Counted from the first letter of the stretch, positions 29,172 to 37,419 are shown. The stretch: 37,932 bases of DNA from Candidatus Staskawiczbacteria bacterium RIFCSPHIGHO2_02_FULL_43_16 (GCA_001821935.1 MHOU01000012.1:16113-54044); one strand, 5' to 3'. Program-made: numbers and translations. The notes: generated by a model not told the origin, from the letters alone.

Positions 29172-30170
29172 TTGAAAAACCAAGTGTTTGTTCCGACCGT
29201 GGCCAAGTTTCCCAACGACATTTTGGGAAGCTGGCGCATCCAGGAACCGTTTGTGCAAGCGAGCTACCAACGCGGGCTGATGCTCGTGGAACTTGGCGGT
29301 ATCAAGGCCGTTACCGATGAAGCCGGTATCCAGATCAAAAACCTGGAAACGCTCAAAGACGAATACGGCGACACGCCAATTGTTACCATGCTCTCCAACA
29401 CTCCGTTTGAAGAAATGGACTGGCTTCATAACGCCGCGCTTGCTGCCAACCATGTCAGGTGTGGTATCCATTTTGCGGCCGTGATTCCTATCGGCGGTCG
29501 CAAGATTGTCACCTTCCACCTCAATTCGCTGGTAACGGAAGAAACATTCCTTTCCAAATCCGCCGAAGATTGGCGAGAATTGTTCGACTTTAGAATTGCT
29601 CCAATGCTTAAAGATGTCGCCCAATACGCGGCAAGTAACGGAGTAGAATTGAAAGTTGAAACGGTTCCCGTTCCTGAATACGGGGATTGGACTCAAGAAA
29701 ATGACTTGTCGTATCTTGGCAAGAAAGTGCGCCACCTGCGTAACCCCTTTTACCTGACCACTTACTGGGGTTTCCAACAACTGCGCCGGCTGGGCCTGGG
29801 CATCTGCCTGGACCTGTGCCACAACCGCACTATTTACCGAGCAGCAGGCCAGCTCGAAAGCCATGGCATCATCTTTGATGATGACAAATACATGTTGTCG
29901 TCTCCCAGCCATGACCTCATGACCGATGTCTTGGGACTCTTACCCACCGATCTGGTGCACTTAAACGACGGGCTGGGAGACTTTACCCAACAAGGCGATG
30001 TTTTCAAAGAAGGTGTTCCCCTTGGACAAGGAGATATTGAAGATCTTCGGGAAATCATCAACCACCTCAACCACAGGAAGATTCCTTTCGTCATTGAAGT
30101 GGATGAGGGCGGCGACTTCAAAAACCGCCCCGGAACCAAAGCTTCAATTGAGTATCTTTTGAAGCAATAA
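29172..30170 (+). CDS. Sugar phosphate isomerase/epimerase-like TIM-barrel protein (xylose isomerase-like/AP endonuclease 2 superfamily)
   Basis: 332 aa, TTG start with AGAGGTG SD: LKVETVPVPEYGDW...LGLGICLDLCHN...TDLVHLNDGLGDF...GVPLGQGDIEDLREII...PFVIEVDEGGDF. Confidence 0.7.
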   Translation: MKNQVFVPTVAKFPNDILGSWRIQEPFVQASYQRGLMLVELGGIKAVTDEAGIQIKNLETLKDEYGDTPIVTMLSNTPFEEMDWLHNAALAANHVRCGIHFAAVIPIGGRKIVTFHLNSLVTEETFLSKSAEDWRELFDFRIAPMLKDVAQYAASNGVELKVETVPVPEYGDWTQENDLSYLGKKVRHLRNPFYLTTYWGFQQLRRLGLGICLDLCHNRTIYRAAGQLESHGIIFDDDKYMLSSPSHDLMTDVLGLLPTDLVHLNDGLGDFTQQGDVFKEGVPLGQGDIEDLREIINHLNHRKIPFVIEVDEGGDFKNRPGTKASIEYLLKQ

Positions 30171-30179
30171 CAACAAACA

Positions 30180-30211
30180 CGGCGAAAGGATTACCCTTTC
30201 GCCGCTTTTTT
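30180..30211. terminator. Bidirectional intrinsic terminator overlapping the 3' end of the convergent GT4 gene
   Basis: CGGCGAAAGG-ATTA-CCCTTTCGCCG followed by CTTTTTTAT on plus; the GT4 stop codon (TTA at 30191-30193) sits in the loop region. Confidence 0.82.
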
Positions 30212-31405
30212 ATATGAATCTACAAAATTTACAATCTTTTTTTGCCATTGCAGACTCCCCATTTGCTTTGCGCTATTTTGAATATTTTCTTGGCGCAGCT
30301 TTTCATCGGTTACCATAGCATTAATTTTTTCAGCCATATCTTCGGGTTTGTGCGGATCGAAAATAAATCGCGCGTCACCCCCAATCTGTTCTGGCAACAC
30401 AGTGGCACTTGAACAAACTACGGGCGCCCCGAGAGCCATCGCTTCTATTAGCGGGATGCTTTCGGCTTCATATAGCGTGGGAATAATCACCGCGGCTGAT
30501 TTTTTCAGTAGAATTTTCAAATCCGTTTCGGGGATAAATCCTGTCCAAATGACAAACTTTTCCAATCCTAATTTTTTAATTTCCGTTTCAATCACCGGAT
30601 AAAAATCATTCTTTGAGCCGGTGCACACCAGAGTAATTTTCCGCCCATAAGTTTTGTGCAGCAATTCCAACGCCCGCACCAAATTAATATGGTTTTTGTG
30701 CTTCCAGGTTACCGATGGATAAATCAAGTACTCTCCAAAAATGCCATATTTTTTCTGGATAGCAGGAAACTCCGCCGTATCAATGGCTGATTCATTATCA
30801 TACCCCAAACCGCAAATGTCTATTTTTTCAGGCGTAATGCCGTAAAATTTCACGATATCTTCTTTAATATGCATAAACGAGGCCATAATGCGGGTGGCAA
30901 GTTCGGCCGATTTTTTCCCATAAATATCGCGTTTTTTTATATCTTCTTTCGTAAAAAATTCAGGGAAAATCTTGTGCTGTAAATCGTGTAGCGATATGAC
31001 GGTGGGAATGTTAAAATCATACCTGTCTAACGCTTGGTATGGGAAATGGATTACATCCACACTTTTTTCAATACATCTTTTGTAATCTCCCGCCGTATGC
31101 AAAAGCCATGGGTAAAACTTGGTTTTTAACAGCCAATCCCACACCGCAGAAAGCAATGAGCTTTGGCGGATGTATTTGTTGGTCACAAAAAACCGCAGAT
31201 ACTTGCACCGTCTTGATAAAACTACCAAAGAAACTTTTGAGCTCTCATACACTTCAAACAGCTTTTTATTATCCGCAGAACAAAATACTTTTACCTCAAC
31301 ATCACTATAGTTACCTAAAGCGTAAATCAGCTGCTGGGCATACTGCTGTACGCCGCCGGACTTGCCTTCCGGCATAAAATAGACAAAAATTCCCACGCGC
31401 ATCAT
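30191..31405 (-). CDS. Glycosyltransferase family 4
   Basis: 404 aa: FVYFMPEGKSGGVQQYAQQLIYAL...YPSVTWKHKNHINLVRALELL...PTLYEAESIPLIEAMALGAPVVCSSATVLPEQIGGDARFIFDP. Confidence 0.92.
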   Translation of the reverse strand: MMRVGIFVYFMPEGKSGGVQQYAQQLIYALGNYSDVEVKVFCSADNKKLFEVYESSKVSLVVLSRRCKYLRFFVTNKYIRQSSLLSAVWDWLLKTKFYPWLLHTAGDYKRCIEKSVDVIHFPYQALDRYDFNIPTVISLHDLQHKIFPEFFTKEDIKKRDIYGKKSAELATRIMASFMHIKEDIVKFYGITPEKIDICGLGYDNESAIDTAEFPAIQKKYGIFGEYLIYPSVTWKHKNHINLVRALELLHKTYGRKITLVCTGSKNDFYPVIETEIKKLGLEKFVIWTGFIPETDLKILLKKSAAVIIPTLYEAESIPLIEAMALGAPVVCSSATVLPEQIGGDARFIFDPHKPEDMAEKINAMVTDEKLRQENIQNSAKQMGSLQWQKKIVNFVDSYKKAAKG

Positions 31406-32499
31406 AGATTTTTTAGCGTATTACAAATATATCTGATTTCTTTTTCGGTTAATTTGGTACTTGATGGCAATGACAGTCCTTGGTAAGCTGTTTTTTTTGA
31501 AACTTCTAAATATTTGCCGGTAAACTTTTTATAGGGAGGCATATCGGAAATGGGGTAAAAAATCACCCGACTGTCAATGCCTGCTTCTTTTAATTTTTTC
31601 ATAACCGTGTCTCGGCTATAGCCCATCCCCTCTTTTATTAAAATAGAAAACATCCAATAACTATGCTTAGCATACGATTTTTCCACCGGCAAGATAATCC
31701 ATGGAACATCTTTCAATAACTTTTTATAAAGGGCGGCATTTTTTATTTTAATTTTTAAAAATGCTTCCAGACGCTCCAATTGAGCACAACCAAGCGCTGC
31801 CTGCAAATTAGTAATGCGATAGTTATAACCCACCACTTCATGCCAATACTTTTTCTCTTTTCTCATGCCATGGTCGCGCAACAGCAGCATTTTTTTGTTT
31901 ATTTTTTCATCATTGACCAGACACATCCCCCCTTCTCCGGTAGTAATGGTTTTGTTGCCATAAAAACTGAAACAGGAGATATCACCAAAGCCTCCCACTC
32001 TTTTATTTTTATATTTAGCGCCATGGGCTTCGGCCGCATCTTCAATCACTTTCAGTTGATGTTTTTCGGCTATTTTCATAATGGCGCCCATATCGGCCGG
32101 ATGACCGTAGGTGTGCACCACGATAACCGCTTTGGTTTTTTTGGTTATTTTTTCTTCCAGTTTTACCACGTCAATGTTAAGGGTGTCAGACTCAATATCA
32201 ACTAAAACCGGCGTGGCTCCTGTGTACAGCACAGAGTTTACCGTAGCCACAAAAGAAAAATTCGGCACGATCACTTCATCTCCCCTGCCAATATCCAGCG
32301 CCAACAACGCCAAGTGAAGCGCCACCGTGCCATTGGAAACGGAAACACCATGTCTGCGCCCGCAATATTTGGAAAAATCTTTTTCAAACTTTTCCACAAA
32401 GTAACCCAGTGAAGACACCCAGCCGCTGCGCACCGCTTTATTCACATAGAATATTTCTTTGCTACCGATATTGGGCTCAAAAATGGGAATAAACTTCAT
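31402..32499 (-). CDS. DegT/DnrJ/EryC1/StrS aminotransferase, GDP-perosamine synthase-like
   Basis: 365 aa: IPIFEPNIGSKEIFYVNKAVRSGWVSSLGYFVEKFEKDF...SNGTVALHLALLAL...IEDAAEAHGAKYKNKRVGGFGDISCFSFYGNKTITTGEGGM. Confidence 0.88.
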   Translation of the reverse strand: MKFIPIFEPNIGSKEIFYVNKAVRSGWVSSLGYFVEKFEKDFSKYCGRRHGVSVSNGTVALHLALLALDIGRGDEVIVPNFSFVATVNSVLYTGATPVLVDIESDTLNIDVVKLEEKITKKTKAVIVVHTYGHPADMGAIMKIAEKHQLKVIEDAAEAHGAKYKNKRVGGFGDISCFSFYGNKTITTGEGGMCLVNDEKINKKMLLLRDHGMRKEKKYWHEVVGYNYRITNLQAALGCAQLERLEAFLKIKIKNAALYKKLLKDVPWIILPVEKSYAKHSYWMFSILIKEGMGYSRDTVMKKLKEAGIDSRVIFYPISDMPPYKKFTGKYLEVSKKTAYQGLSLPSSTKLTEKEIRYICNTLKNL

Positions 32500-33887
32500 G
32501 ATTTTTTGAAGATGAAAAGTTGTTGGTTAATACGGTTTTTGTTGATGTTTCCTACGATGGCAAGATACGCACCACGTAATGCCATGGGAATCACTTTTTT
32601 ATACATGGGTATATTAGCAAAACCTTTAACGGAAACCACCCGTGAGACAACTGGCAAAAACCCGTACTTACCCATAAATTCCACCAGGTTTTTGGGCGAA
32701 AAAAAGAACGGGTCATGGCTGTTCATGGGCATGGAAACTACTAAGAAAGCGGTGGGATCTATTTTTTGCGATAACGTTTCCATGAAAACATGTTTGTCGT
32801 GGCTATCCAAGTAATACAGGGTTTCCATGAGTAACACCAATCCGTACTTTTTAATATCATGATTTTTAATAAAATAGGCGGCCGGGCTTGCGTAAAAATC
32901 AACATTACCCAAATCCAGATTTTTTGCCCTGGCAATAGCCGTTTGGGAAATATCAACCGCGTCAACCATATAGCCGCTGCTAGACAAATGTTTGGTAAAA
33001 TTGCCCTCGGCGCACCCTAATTCAAGGACGTGATTTTTGGCTAATGGAAGTTTTTCAATAGCTTGAAGGGTAATATGGTAACGAGTTTTTTCCGCTTCGT
33101 CTTTTTCTAAGTTCCACGGGTCTGACTTTTTAAAAAAATCATCAAAGGCGCCCTGGCTTCCGCCTAATAGGGCGTGGTCTTGAGTTGTTGACGCATACCC
33201 CACCGCCACCAAGTCTGTGGTAAAAGCAAATTCATTGGTAAATGCCAACAGGTAGCCGGCCAGCTTCCTGATAATTTTTTTAAAAATATTTTTATCCGGT
33301 TCTTTAAAGATGCCCGTTTTAGCAAAACCGGCCAATTGAAAAAGTTCTTTGACCAGATAATCGGTAAAGGCAATTTCGTGCGTTAAGTCTGAATTAAAAA
33401 TATATAAACCCGACAAGCTTCCCCCGTTGGGAACCTGCATAATAAACCGGCCATTCTTTTTCAATTTTTTACGGATGAGAGTCAGCACCCCCATGATTTC
33501 GCTCTTGGTAAAATGCTCCATGACATCAAAGGCCGTAATAATGTCAAAACTTTCGTCAACGGCAGATTCCAAAAAACTTTGAATCTCCCCGCAAACAACA
33601 TTCTTGACCCCCATTTGTTCTTGGGAAAATTGGACAAACTTCTCGGCCACTTCCACGCCAAAAACATTAGCATACCCCTCGTCTAGGCAGGATTTTAAAA
33701 AAATCCCCCAGCCCGAGCCCAAATCTAAAATGGCAATGTCTTTTTGGGCCGGAAAAAAACGTTTAATAAAAAAATCCCTGTAGCGCCGCGATTTGACGCG
33801 CACAGATTCTTCGCTGGGCTTGGGAAAGGTGGCCACGTCATGTTCAGACCATAGACGGTACATTTCTTTTTTATAATCTGGTATCAT
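32496..33887 (-). CDS. Tandem two-domain SAM-dependent methyltransferase
   Basis: Two class I MTase motifs in one ORF: IAILDLGSGWGIFLKSCLDEGYANVFGVEVAE...ITAFDVMEHF and HVLELGCAEGNFTKHLSSSGYMVDAVDISQTAIARAK...LLMETLYYLD. Start taken as MIPDYKKEM. Confidence 0.88.
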   Translation of the reverse strand: MIPDYKKEMYRLWSEHDVATFPKPSEESVRVKSRRYRDFFIKRFFPAQKDIAILDLGSGWGIFLKSCLDEGYANVFGVEVAEKFVQFSQEQMGVKNVVCGEIQSFLESAVDESFDIITAFDVMEHFTKSEIMGVLTLIRKKLKKNGRFIMQVPNGGSLSGLYIFNSDLTHEIAFTDYLVKELFQLAGFAKTGIFKEPDKNIFKKIIRKLAGYLLAFTNEFAFTTDLVAVGYASTTQDHALLGGSQGAFDDFFKKSDPWNLEKDEAEKTRYHITLQAIEKLPLAKNHVLELGCAEGNFTKHLSSSGYMVDAVDISQTAIARAKNLDLGNVDFYASPAAYFIKNHDIKKYGLVLLMETLYYLDSHDKHVFMETLSQKIDPTAFLVVSMPMNSHDPFFFSPKNLVEFMGKYGFLPVVSRVVSVKGFANIPMYKKVIPMALRGAYLAIVGNINKNRINQQLFIFKKS

Positions 33888-34632
33888 AGCCGGCTTTTTG
33901 CATTTCCTTGCCGCAAATGGCAATAAAAATAAAATGCTCTAATTTGGAAAAATAATTTTTGTAGTCTCCAATCACCCCCTTCCTAAAATCAATGCTCTGG
34001 CGATTTTCCTGGCCCTTTTCGCGGCCGCTCAAGCGCTTGAATGAAAATGTTTCCACCGCCTCGTTAACCAGGGCATCAGAAGCAGGCTCCCCCGCATAAT
34101 TCAAAATTCCCTTCACCACTTGCGCCGTATTAGTTGAAAGATTTTCGTATGTAATATGGTGCGACGCGATTCTTTCCCATCCCTGATAATGCTTGCTCCA
34201 CTCAAGGGCGGTAATAATGTAATTTACCGGTCGGATGCCGTAGAATAAGTATGCCAAGCGCCTTTTGAAGGTTTTATAGTTATCTTGCTTAGCTAAATAT
34301 AGCTGCCGAAAATACCGTGAAACGGCCGCGTCTCTGGGATCGCGGGTTAAAAAAACCACTTTATCGGTCAGATTGAATTTGTTGGCGGGAAAGCTATGGG
34401 TTTTCACCACCATGGAGTACTTTGTTTTTTGGCGCCCGGGCAAATTACCGCTGGTCAGCCGGATAATTTCTTTATCGCCCGAAAAATACAAACTGCCTTG
34501 CGCCAAATCGTAAGGCTCAATAAACTGGGCATTCAGAATATAACAAAGCATGCAGGTCAACCAGCCCTGTCCCGATCGACCGTAATCGGAAATTAAAATA
34601 ATGTTATCATGGGGATTAGAATTTGATTCCAT
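33871..34632 (-). CDS. PAPS-dependent sulfotransferase domain protein
   Basis: 253 aa: ISDYGRSGQGWLTCMLCYIL (5'-PSB-like), VVKTHSFP, VVFLTRDPRDAAVSRYFRQ (3'-PB-like), ITYENL, FRKGVIGDYKNYF. Confidence 0.87.
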   Translation of the reverse strand: MESNSNPHDNIILISDYGRSGQGWLTCMLCYILNAQFIEPYDLAQGSLYFSGDKEIIRLTSGNLPGRQKTKYSMVVKTHSFPANKFNLTDKVVFLTRDPRDAAVSRYFRQLYLAKQDNYKTFKRRLAYLFYGIRPVNYIITALEWSKHYQGWERIASHHITYENLSTNTAQVVKGILNYAGEPASDALVNEAVETFSFKRLSGREKGQENRQSIDFRKGVIGDYKNYFSKLEHFIFIAICGKEMQKAGYDTRL

Positions 34633-35143
34633 AACTTTCTTGTAATTTAGCGGTGATTTTTTTTATTGACTGTGCCACGGTTAATTCGTTGGTTTTTATT
34701 TCCAGATCCGGGTTCTTGGGAATTTCATACGGAGAGCTTTCATGAAAACCAATAAAATCTTTTATTTCTCCGGCCGCCGCCTTTTCATACAGCCCCTTCA
34801 CGTCACTTTTGACCAATACTTCCAGCGGACAATTGAGAAAGATTTCCAAGTAGTTTTTGCCAAACACTTGGCGAGCTTTATCACGCGTTTGCCGGTAGGG
34901 AGAGATGACTGCCACGATCAAAAAATCATAGTCTTTTTCAATTTTTTGACAATAATCAATGATACCAAGATTGTTTTCTATAATATGCTCCCGGGAAAAT
35001 TTGTCGTGCGTTTTATTTTTTTGGCGCACCACATCCCCATCTACCTGACAAACGGAAAACCCCGCCACCTCCAGCGCTTTTTTTAAGTAGTCCGATAATG
35101 TAGACTTCCCCGACCCCGATAGGCCGGTAAACCAAATAATCAT
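34616..35143 (-). CDS. cysC: Adenylylsulfate (APS) kinase
   Basis: MIIWFTGLSGSGKSTLSDYLKKALEVAGFSVCQVDGDVVRQ...VISPYRQTRDKAR...EIFLNCPLEVLVKSDVKGLYEKAAAGEIKDFIGFHESSPYEIPKNPDLEI; start trimmed from the track ORF. Confidence 0.93.
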   Translation of the reverse strand: MIIWFTGLSGSGKSTLSDYLKKALEVAGFSVCQVDGDVVRQKNKTHDKFSREHIIENNLGIIDYCQKIEKDYDFLIVAVISPYRQTRDKARQVFGKNYLEIFLNCPLEVLVKSDVKGLYEKAAAGEIKDFIGFHESSPYEIPKNPDLEIKTNELTVAQSIKKITAKLQESYGIKF

Positions 35144-35144
35144 A

Positions 35145-37337
35145 TTAATTTCCCTCTTCAAAGAGTTTTTCTTTGGGGTTTTTGTACATGGCAAAAAGCA
35201 TATCAGAAATTTCCTTGCGCATGACGTATTCGGGGATTTTTTTGTTTTCCAATAATGAAGTGCGGGCCAGGGTACCACTGATTTTCATTCTCTTGTTTTC
35301 CGCGTGGCCACAATCTACAGCTGTTGTGCCGCAGGCATTGCACCAGTAGGCCTCGCCAAACATGAGTGGTTGAATGCCAATATCCCCCACTTTCTGAAAA
35401 ATTTCCTGGCTGGCGTTGGGTGCGTAAAAGTTTCCCACGCCGGTGTGGTCGCGGCCGATAACAAAGTGACTGCAACCAAAATTTTTCCGACACAAGGCGG
35501 TAAATACCGCTTCTCGCGGTCCGGAATATCTTGAATAAGTGGCAAAAGGGCCGATGACTGCCGGGTACGGAGCGTAATAGCCACTTTGAATCATTAAATT
35601 ATAGGCAGCCAAAATGGGTTTAGCTTTAAAATCATTTTTCTTTTTAGGGCCGATAACCGGACTAATAAACAAGGCGTCTGCGCCCGCTCTTTTTAACGCC
35701 TCTTTTTGAATGTGTTCATGACCGCGATGAATAACGTTGCGGGTATGAAATCCCACAATCCTTTTCCAATTAAAATTACGGAAAATTTCCCGGGTTTGCC
35801 GGGGCGTCAAATTGGCGTGTCCCGCAAAAAATGGAGGCTTTTTCATCAACCAGATTTTCCCGCCAATAATATGGTCGCCTGAATCTAAAAAACGCTTCAC
35901 TCCGGGGTGATTTTGACCTACGGTACCAAACCATTTTTGGGCAGTAGCCTGTTGGTCAACTTTTTTGATTTCAGAAACTTCCATAAGAGCATACACATCA
36001 CTGCCTGCTTCCGCTTGCAATAAAATGTGCCCGCCTTGCTTAAAATTGATTTTTTCAGCGGGCAATTGCAATAAAATGGGCAGCGTCCAGACCACGCCAC
36101 TTGGCAGTCGGTATTCATCTAATACAGACATTAAATGCTGGTAATCCATAAACCCCTCCAGGGGTGAATAAACGCCCTCGGCAATTTGAACCACATCTAG
36201 CAGTAAATTATTGGAAACCCGTAATTTGGGAAGCTTAGAAAAATCTTTAACGTCTTTTTTATGGATAAATTGCTGGACCAATTTGCCGCCATGGGGCTCA
36301 ATAACACGGTGTTCGTACACCGAATCCAGGTAATTCGGATTTTCCTGGTAGCGCTCCACTTCGTCAATAATTCCCTGCACCATCTTGACGCTTTCAACGG
36401 GATGCTTACCAATGGCCGTTTCGGCCGCCAGCACCAAACCTTCCGCACCGGCCAGCAAGGTGTTGGTAATGTCGTTAATTTCCGCCCGGGTGGGTTGGAA
36501 ATTAACCATCATGGTTTCCAACAAATTCGTGGCCACGTAGACCGGTTTTTTAAGAGTTTTGGCTGTTTCTAAAATATGTTTTTGAGCCAAACCGATTTTT
36601 TGCAAAGGAATGTCGCGGGAAAGGTCACCCCGGTCAATGAGCAGGGCGTCGCTGGCCTTGGCAATTTCCACCAAATGCTCCACCCCACTTTTGCATTCTA
36701 TTTTACTGATGACAAACACCTTATAAGGAAACAGCTTTCGCAACTGCTGGACATCTTCTTTTTTTAAGGCAAATGAAAGCGCCACGTGGGTCACTTTTTG
36801 GCGAGCAGCCATCCTGAAAATCTGCAAATCTTTTTTGGTAAATGCCGGTAAATCAATGGCGCGATTAACGTTTACCCCCTTATTGGAACCAACCTGACCA
36901 CCCTCAAGAACTATCGCTTTAACGGTTTTACCGGTAATTTCTACAACTTTAATGATAACGCGATGAAAATCCAAATATATAATATCACCCTCTTGCAAAA
37001 CCCTTTCTGGCTGAATCGGATACAAGGGAATGTGCTTGGCATCACCCAAATAGTTTGCGCCAACCAGAAAAATAACCTCTTGCTTCTTAACCGTGGCGTG
37101 ACCTTTTTTAAAAGTTCCCGTGCGAATTTGCGCCCCCTCCGAATCTACACAAACGATCTTTTTGGTCCCCGCCCGGATTTTCTTTAAAACAGCCAAAAAA
37201 TCAGCCACCTTGGTGTGCGACAAATTAATCCTAAAAATATCCACGCCCGCTGAATCCATTCTCTCAAGGACTGACTTTTCAATAGAAGCAGGCCCCACCG
37301 TGGCCAAGATTTTTATTTTTGAATAATTTTTTTCCAT
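35145..37337 (-). CDS. Fusion protein: N-terminal pyruvate-kinase-like A/B domains plus C-terminal ATP sulfurylase (Sat)
   Basis: 730 aa. PK-like: KILATVGPAS...DIFRINLSH...VISKIECKSGVEHLVEIAKASDALLIDRGDLSRDIP...KPVYVATNLLETMMVNFQPTRAEINDITNTLLAGAEGLVLAAETAIGKHPVESV. Sat: EPHGGKLVQ...SPLEGFMDYQHL...FHTRNVIHRGHEHIQKEAL...VIGRDHTGVGNFYAPNASQEIF...CNACGTTAVDCGH...ISGTLART. Confidence 0.93.
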   Translation of the reverse strand: MEKNYSKIKILATVGPASIEKSVLERMDSAGVDIFRINLSHTKVADFLAVLKKIRAGTKKIVCVDSEGAQIRTGTFKKGHATVKKQEVIFLVGANYLGDAKHIPLYPIQPERVLQEGDIIYLDFHRVIIKVVEITGKTVKAIVLEGGQVGSNKGVNVNRAIDLPAFTKKDLQIFRMAARQKVTHVALSFALKKEDVQQLRKLFPYKVFVISKIECKSGVEHLVEIAKASDALLIDRGDLSRDIPLQKIGLAQKHILETAKTLKKPVYVATNLLETMMVNFQPTRAEINDITNTLLAGAEGLVLAAETAIGKHPVESVKMVQGIIDEVERYQENPNYLDSVYEHRVIEPHGGKLVQQFIHKKDVKDFSKLPKLRVSNNLLLDVVQIAEGVYSPLEGFMDYQHLMSVLDEYRLPSGVVWTLPILLQLPAEKINFKQGGHILLQAEAGSDVYALMEVSEIKKVDQQATAQKWFGTVGQNHPGVKRFLDSGDHIIGGKIWLMKKPPFFAGHANLTPRQTREIFRNFNWKRIVGFHTRNVIHRGHEHIQKEALKRAGADALFISPVIGPKKKNDFKAKPILAAYNLMIQSGYYAPYPAVIGPFATYSRYSGPREAVFTALCRKNFGCSHFVIGRDHTGVGNFYAPNASQEIFQKVGDIGIQPLMFGEAYWCNACGTTAVDCGHAENKRMKISGTLARTSLLENKKIPEYVMRKEISDMLFAMYKNPKEKLFEEGN

Positions 37338-37344
37338 TCTTAAT

Positions 37345-37379
37345 AGGGTATTTATACCCTAAATTTGAGTGATTTACAA
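37345..37379 (-). promoter_or_regulatory. Promoter of the sulfation operon with a palindrome over the -10
   Basis: Minus strand TTGTAA (37374-37379), 17 bp, TATAAA (37351-37356); the -10 lies inside the inverted repeat AGGGTA-TAAA-TACCCT (37345-37360). Confidence 0.6.
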
Positions 37380-37383
37380 GGTT

Positions 37384-37410
37384 AAAAAAGGCGAAACGGA
37401 CAGTTTCGCC
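37384..37410 (-). terminator. Intrinsic terminator downstream of the right-edge gene
   Basis: Minus strand GGCGAAAC-TGTCC-GTTTCGCC then TTTTTT. Confidence 0.85.
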
Positions 37411-37419
37411 TTGCAATAA

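Noticed and set aside
29088-29912. 274-aa minus-strand ORF opposite the TIM-barrel gene
   Set aside because: Shadow ORF: no family motifs, and the plus-strand gene has promoter, SD, terminator and conserved motifs.
35145-37337. PK::Sat considered as two genes joined by a frameshift or assembly error
   Set aside because: A single continuous frame runs through a plausible linker with the Sat N-terminus (EPHGGKLV) intact; read-level verification is still needed.
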